Source: JAAAPF01 sp964481035 (GTDB lineage: Bacteria; Pseudomonadota; Alphaproteobacteria; Geminicoccales; Geminicoccaceae). From it: 9,170 bases of DNA. This document shows positions 6,714-9,170 of this stretch, piece after piece (position 1 is the first letter of the stretch; every line of letters starts with the position of its first letter). A program made the translations under genes and the position numbers. The DNA is taken from the NCBI GenBank assembly GCA_964481035.1, contig CAYZSE010000127.1:1-9170 (forward strand), written 5' to 3'. A model generated the notes under the pieces. The model was not told where the DNA came from. It saw only the letters and a program-made list of their open reading frames with translations, and made no database searches.

Positions 6714-7559
6714 CTACAGCCAGCGCTTGCGACGCTTGTAGCTCTTGATGTCGCGGAAGCTGTGCCGCCCCGCGGAGCTGATCCCAAGGTAGAACTCCTT
6801 GACGTCCTCGTTGTCGCGGAGCTGGTCCGCCGGGCCTTCCAGGACGACCCGTCCGTTTTCGACAATGTAGCCGTCGTGGGCGTAGCGCAAGGCGATGTTG
6901 GTGTTCTGCTCGGCCAGAAGGAAGGAGACGCCGGCGTCGCGGTTGAGCCGGGCCACGATGTCGAAGATCTCCTCGACGAGCTGCGGCGCCAGGCCCATCG
7001 ACGGCTCGTCGAGCAGGATGACCGAGGGCCGGGCCATGAGCGCCCGGCCGATCGCGCACATCTGCTGCTCGCCGCCGGAGGTGTAGCCGGCCTGCGAGCG
7101 GCGACGCTCGGCGAGGCGCGGAAAATACCCGTAGACCCTCTCCAGGTCCTCCTTCACCGCGGCGCCGCCGTCCTTGCGGGTATAGGCGCCGGTCAGCAGG
7201 TTCTCCTCGATGGTCAGGTGCTCGAAGCAGCGCCGGCCCTCCATGACCTGGACGACGCCGCGCCGGACGAGGTCGTTGGGGGTCAGATGCGCCACGTTCT
7301 CGCCGGCGAGCGTGATCGAGCCCTTGGTGACCTCGCCGCGCTCCGCTGCGAGCAGGTTGGAGACGGCCTTCAAGGTGGTCGTCTTGCCGGCGCCGTTCCC
7401 GCCGAGCAGCGCCGTGATCCCGCCCTTCGCAACGGCGAGGGACACGCCCTTGAGGACGAGCACGACGTGGTCGTAGACCACCTCGATGTTGTTGACGGAG
7501 ACCAGCGGCGCCGCCGGGGCCGCCGCCTCGGCCCGCACCAGTACGTCCGCCGCCGGCAT
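6714..7559 (-). CDS. livF: LIV-type ABC transporter ATP-binding protein (LivF family)
   Basis: This is a cytoplasmic ATPase of the branched-chain amino acid (HAAT) uptake family. The 281-residue product has Walker A GGNGAGKTT (53-61), a Q-loop at Q104, signature TSGGEQQM (160-167, with Thr in place of the usual Leu), Walker B VILLDEP (180-186) and LivF-type LAEQN (215-219) in place of the switch histidine. About 20 residues precede the conserved domain. The tail ends in a basic stretch, RHSFRDIKSYKRRKRWL (265-281), beyond the normal LivF end. I recognise such a tail from LivF copies encoded beside PaaK-like ligases. The start at ATG 7559 is two bases after the stop of the binding-protein gene, so the two are surely co-expressed. 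The usual partners LivG, LivH and LivM are not in the window. Relatives carry urea, amides or aromatic acids as well as amino acids, so the cargo is open. Confidence 0.9.
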   Translation of the reverse strand: MPAADVLVRAEAAAPAAPLVSVNNIEVVYDHVVLVLKGVSLAVAKGGITALLGGNGAGKTTTLKAVSNLLAAERGEVTKGSITLAGENVAHLTPNDLVRRGVVQVMEGRRCFEHLTIEENLLTGAYTRKDGGAAVKEDLERVYGYFPRLAERRRSQAGYTSGGEQQMCAIGRALMARPSVILLDEPSMGLAPQLVEEIFDIVARLNRDAGVSFLLAEQNTNIALRYAHDGYIVENGRVVLEGPADQLRDNEDVKEFYLGISSAGRHSFRDIKSYKRRKRWL

Positions 7560-7561
7560 CG

Positions 7562-8878
7562 TCAACTGCTCGGGCAGGCGCGTGGGGTGATGCCCTTCTC
7601 GGCCGCGTAGGCGGCGGCGCTCTCCTCGATCAGCGGCCGCACCACGTCGGTCATCGGCGGCACCCAGTCCGAGACCCGGTTCCAGGCCTGGCCGTCCCAT
7701 TGCTGGATGAAGACGGCGCCGCCGCCCTCGTGGTCGGCGCAGGACACCGAGACGGTGTTCATGAAGCCGGCGAGGCCGAGCGCGGCGAGGCGCTCGTCGG
7801 CGAGGTCGAGGGCCTCGAAGCCGTCCCTGACCTCCTCGCCCGTGAGCGGCCGCGCGCCGTGGATCTCCTGGGCGGCGCGAATGGCCTCGACGATGATGAC
7901 CGAGTTGACGACGCCGCGGTTGTAGAGGACCTCGCCGACCCGGTCGCGCTCGCCCGCGCCCAGGCCGTTGTCGTAGAGGACGCTCAAGATGTCAGCGTGA
8001 ACATCGAACTCGGCGCCGGGGCTGTGGAAGTTGGCGGCGAGATAACCGACCGCATCGTCACCTGCCGGCGCCACGTCCACCTCGGCGCCGGCCCAGTGGT
8101 TGCCGATGAACCGATCCATCGGGAAGCCCACCGCCGCCGCCTCCTTGATGGCGGTCGAGTTCATCACGCCCCAGCCCCACATGACGGTCCAGTCGGGGCG
8201 CAGCTGGCGACCGATCTTGAGCCAGGTGGCCTTCTGCTCCAGGCCGGGATGGGCCACCGGGAAGAGGTGCAGCTCGAAGCCCATTTCTTCGGCCAGGATC
8301 TCGAGCGTCGGGATCGGCTCCTTGCCGTAGGCGCTGTCGTGGTAGACGAGCGCGATCTTCTTGCCCTCGAGGTCGCCGCCTTCCTGCTCGCGGATGTGCT
8401 GAACGATCGAGGTCGCCTGCGACCAGTAGGTCGTGGGCATGGTGAAGACGTAAGGGAACACGGTGCCGTCGGAGGCGTCGGTGCGGCCGTAGCCCATGGT
8501 GAACAGCGGGATCTTGTCGGCGGTCGCGCGCTCGATCAGGGCGTAGGTGATGCCGGTCGAGAAGGGCGACATGACCGTCGCCCCGGTCGCGCCCCGGTCC
8601 TTGAGCCGCTCGTAGCACTCGACGCCCTTGTCGTTGTTGTAGGCGGTATCGCACTCCTCGATGGCGAGCCTGACCCCGTTGATGCCCCCGTCACGCTCGT
8701 TGATGAGCCGGAGATAGTCGATCTGGCCGTTGGCGAGCGGGATGCCGTTGGGCGCATAGGGCCCGGTCTTGTAGACCAGCATCGGGATGAACTGCTCCTG
8801 CGCGAGGCTCGGCGCGGCGCCACCGGCGAAGGTCACGCCGCCGGCGACGGCGAGCGCGAGGCCCAAGGTCCTGTTCAC
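7562..8878 (-). CDS. Periplasmic substrate-binding protein, LivK/HAAT type
   Basis: This is a type I periplasmic binding protein that captures a small ligand for a LIV-type ABC importer. The 438-residue protein starts with a Sec signal (MNRT, hydrophobic core, likely cleavage at SLA|QE, 26/27). It then runs FIPMLVYKTGPYAPNG (30-45), the normal beta-strand and ligand-loop opening, and DYLRLINERDGGINGV (54-69), matching the family INxxGGING region. Cys76 and Cys88 flank the next strand and could form a disulfide, a pattern seen in the larger HAAT binding proteins. Two more cysteines lie near the C-terminus. The GTG at 8878 is chosen because it gives a proper signal peptide and has GGGAG eight bases before it; the frame stays open to 9010 but encodes nothing signal-like there. 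It heads the operon with livF, the ligase and ccmAB. The ligand cannot be read from the sequence. Confidence 0.93.
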   Translation of the reverse strand: MNRTLGLALAVAGGVTFAGGAAPSLAQEQFIPMLVYKTGPYAPNGIPLANGQIDYLRLINERDGGINGVRLAIEECDTAYNNDKGVECYERLKDRGATGATVMSPFSTGITYALIERATADKIPLFTMGYGRTDASDGTVFPYVFTMPTTYWSQATSIVQHIREQEGGDLEGKKIALVYHDSAYGKEPIPTLEILAEEMGFELHLFPVAHPGLEQKATWLKIGRQLRPDWTVMWGWGVMNSTAIKEAAAVGFPMDRFIGNHWAGAEVDVAPAGDDAVGYLAANFHSPGAEFDVHADILSVLYDNGLGAGERDRVGEVLYNRGVVNSVIIVEAIRAAQEIHGARPLTGEEVRDGFEALDLADERLAALGLAGFMNTVSVSCADHEGGGAVFIQQWDGQAWNRVSDWVPPMTDVVRPLIEESAAAYAAEKGITPRACPSS

Positions 8879-8903
8879 GACGTGTGCTCCCTGATCGTTC
8901 GTT

Positions 8904-8919
8904 CCCCGCGCCCGCGGGG
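8904..8919 (-). other. Hairpin in the leader of the binding-protein operon
   Basis: CCCCGC and GCGGGG form a perfect 6-bp stem with a 4-base loop, between the candidate promoter and the Shine-Dalgarno of the binding-protein gene. On the minus strand no T-run follows. It may stabilise the 5' end or slow entry into the operon; it is too small to be called a riboswitch. Confidence 0.4.
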
Positions 8920-8931
8920 TTTCCGAGCGGT

Positions 8932-8960
8932 AAGGTAGCAAACCCACGCCGCTGCGCAAA
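8932..8960 (-). promoter_or_regulatory. Candidate promoter of the binding protein-livF-ligase-ccmAB operon
   Basis: On the minus strand TTTGCG (8955-8960) is followed by a 17-nt spacer and TACCTT (8932-8937). Each box matches the sigma70 consensus at three of six bases, which is acceptable for alphaproteobacteria. It lies in the only non-coding gap before the operon's first gene and would give a leader of about 47 nt containing the hairpin at 8904-8919. No activator or repressor site was recognised. Confidence 0.35.
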
Positions 8961-8996
8961 GCAGGAGCGCGTCTGCCTCGGCTACGGGCCGTGCGT

Positions 8997-9170
8997 TCAC
9001 TCGCGCGCAACGCGCTGCGACCGGTCGGGCTCCAGCTCGATCTTGGCGGCGCCCACCCGCACCGAGCAGGCGGCCCCCGCGACCAGCGACAAGGTGACCG
9101 AGCAGGGGTCGCGCTCGATCTCGACGCGCAGCAAGCGACCGCGCCAGCGTACGGCGAACGTGAGCGCGTT
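8997..9170 (-). CDS. C-terminal fragment, possibly GH65 glycoside phosphorylase (partial)
   Basis: The minus strand enters from the right edge and reads 57 codons to a TGA at 8997-8999. The peptide begins NALTFAVRWRGRLLRVEIER and ends in RSQRVARE. Its run of short beta-strands (a strand, the turn RWRGRLLRVEIE, a second strand, then a final acidic strand IELEPDRS) resembles the small C-terminal beta domain that ends GH65 enzymes such as trehalose, kojibiose or maltose phosphorylases. That match is from general resemblance only, because the catalytic domain lies outside the window. The codons are as GC-rich as the neighbours. It is same-strand and 118 nt upstream of the binding-protein gene, and it is not a transporter permease. 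Identity is tentative; that a real gene ends here is more secure. Confidence 0.45.
   Translation of the reverse strand, partial: NALTFAVRWRGRLLRVEIERDPCSVTLSLVAGAACSVRVGAAKIELEPDRSQRVARE

Noticed and set aside
7700..8938. A 412-codon plus-strand open frame opposite the binding protein
   Set aside because: Composition is typical of antisense to GC-rich coding DNA. The binding protein on the minus strand has a signal peptide and family motifs.

Overview
The window is very GC-rich, with GC-rich third codon positions. It looks like a chromosomal segment of an alphaproteobacterium, possibly from the Rhodospirillales or a related lineage. This placement rests on gene content and order: aconitase beside haem-exporter ccm genes, a Tat-exported PhoX protein, and a LIV-type transporter module paired with a PaaK-like ligase. 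Every gene except one small cytochrome is on the minus strand. No tRNA, rRNA, CRISPR array, insertion sequence or phage gene was seen.

Layout, left to right: (1) 1-740, the first 246 codons of aconitase acnA, running off the left edge. (2) 812-1537, ccmC, a haem-handling membrane protein of cytochrome c maturation. (3) 1538-1711, a non-coding gap with a strong GC-rich inverted-repeat cluster just after phoX. (4) 1712-3628, a PhoX/DUF839-family exported phosphatase-like protein with a Tat signal. (5) 3629-3855, a divergent intergenic region with a candidate promoter and operator-like dyad for the next gene. (6) 3856-4143 on the plus strand, a small exported class I cytochrome c. (7) 4166-5442, ccmB and ccmA, which overlap by ATGA. 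(8) 5435-6673, a PaaK-like AMP-forming acyl-CoA ligase overlapping ccmA. (9) 6714-7559, a LivF-type ATPase. (10) 7562-8878, a LivK-type periplasmic binding protein. (11) 8879-8996, a leader and promoter region. (12) 8997-9170, the C-terminal end of a gene that may be a GH65 glycoside phosphorylase.

In transcription order the main minus-strand unit is binding protein > LivF ATPase > PaaK-like ligase > ccmA > ccmB. Spacings are 2, 40, -8 and -4 nt, so it is very likely one operon, linking an uptake and acyl-activation module to the CcmAB haem-export ATPase. In the usual alphaproteobacterial order ccmC would follow ccmB. Here a plus-strand cytochrome c gene and phoX separate them by about 2.6 kb, and no ccmD follows ccmC before acnA. 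The genes are mostly ordinary. The notable points are the split ccm cluster carrying a cytochrome c (a likely client of the machinery), the ligase-ccmA coupling, the binding-protein/ATPase pair without adjacent permeases, and a few inverted repeats in the intergenic regions.
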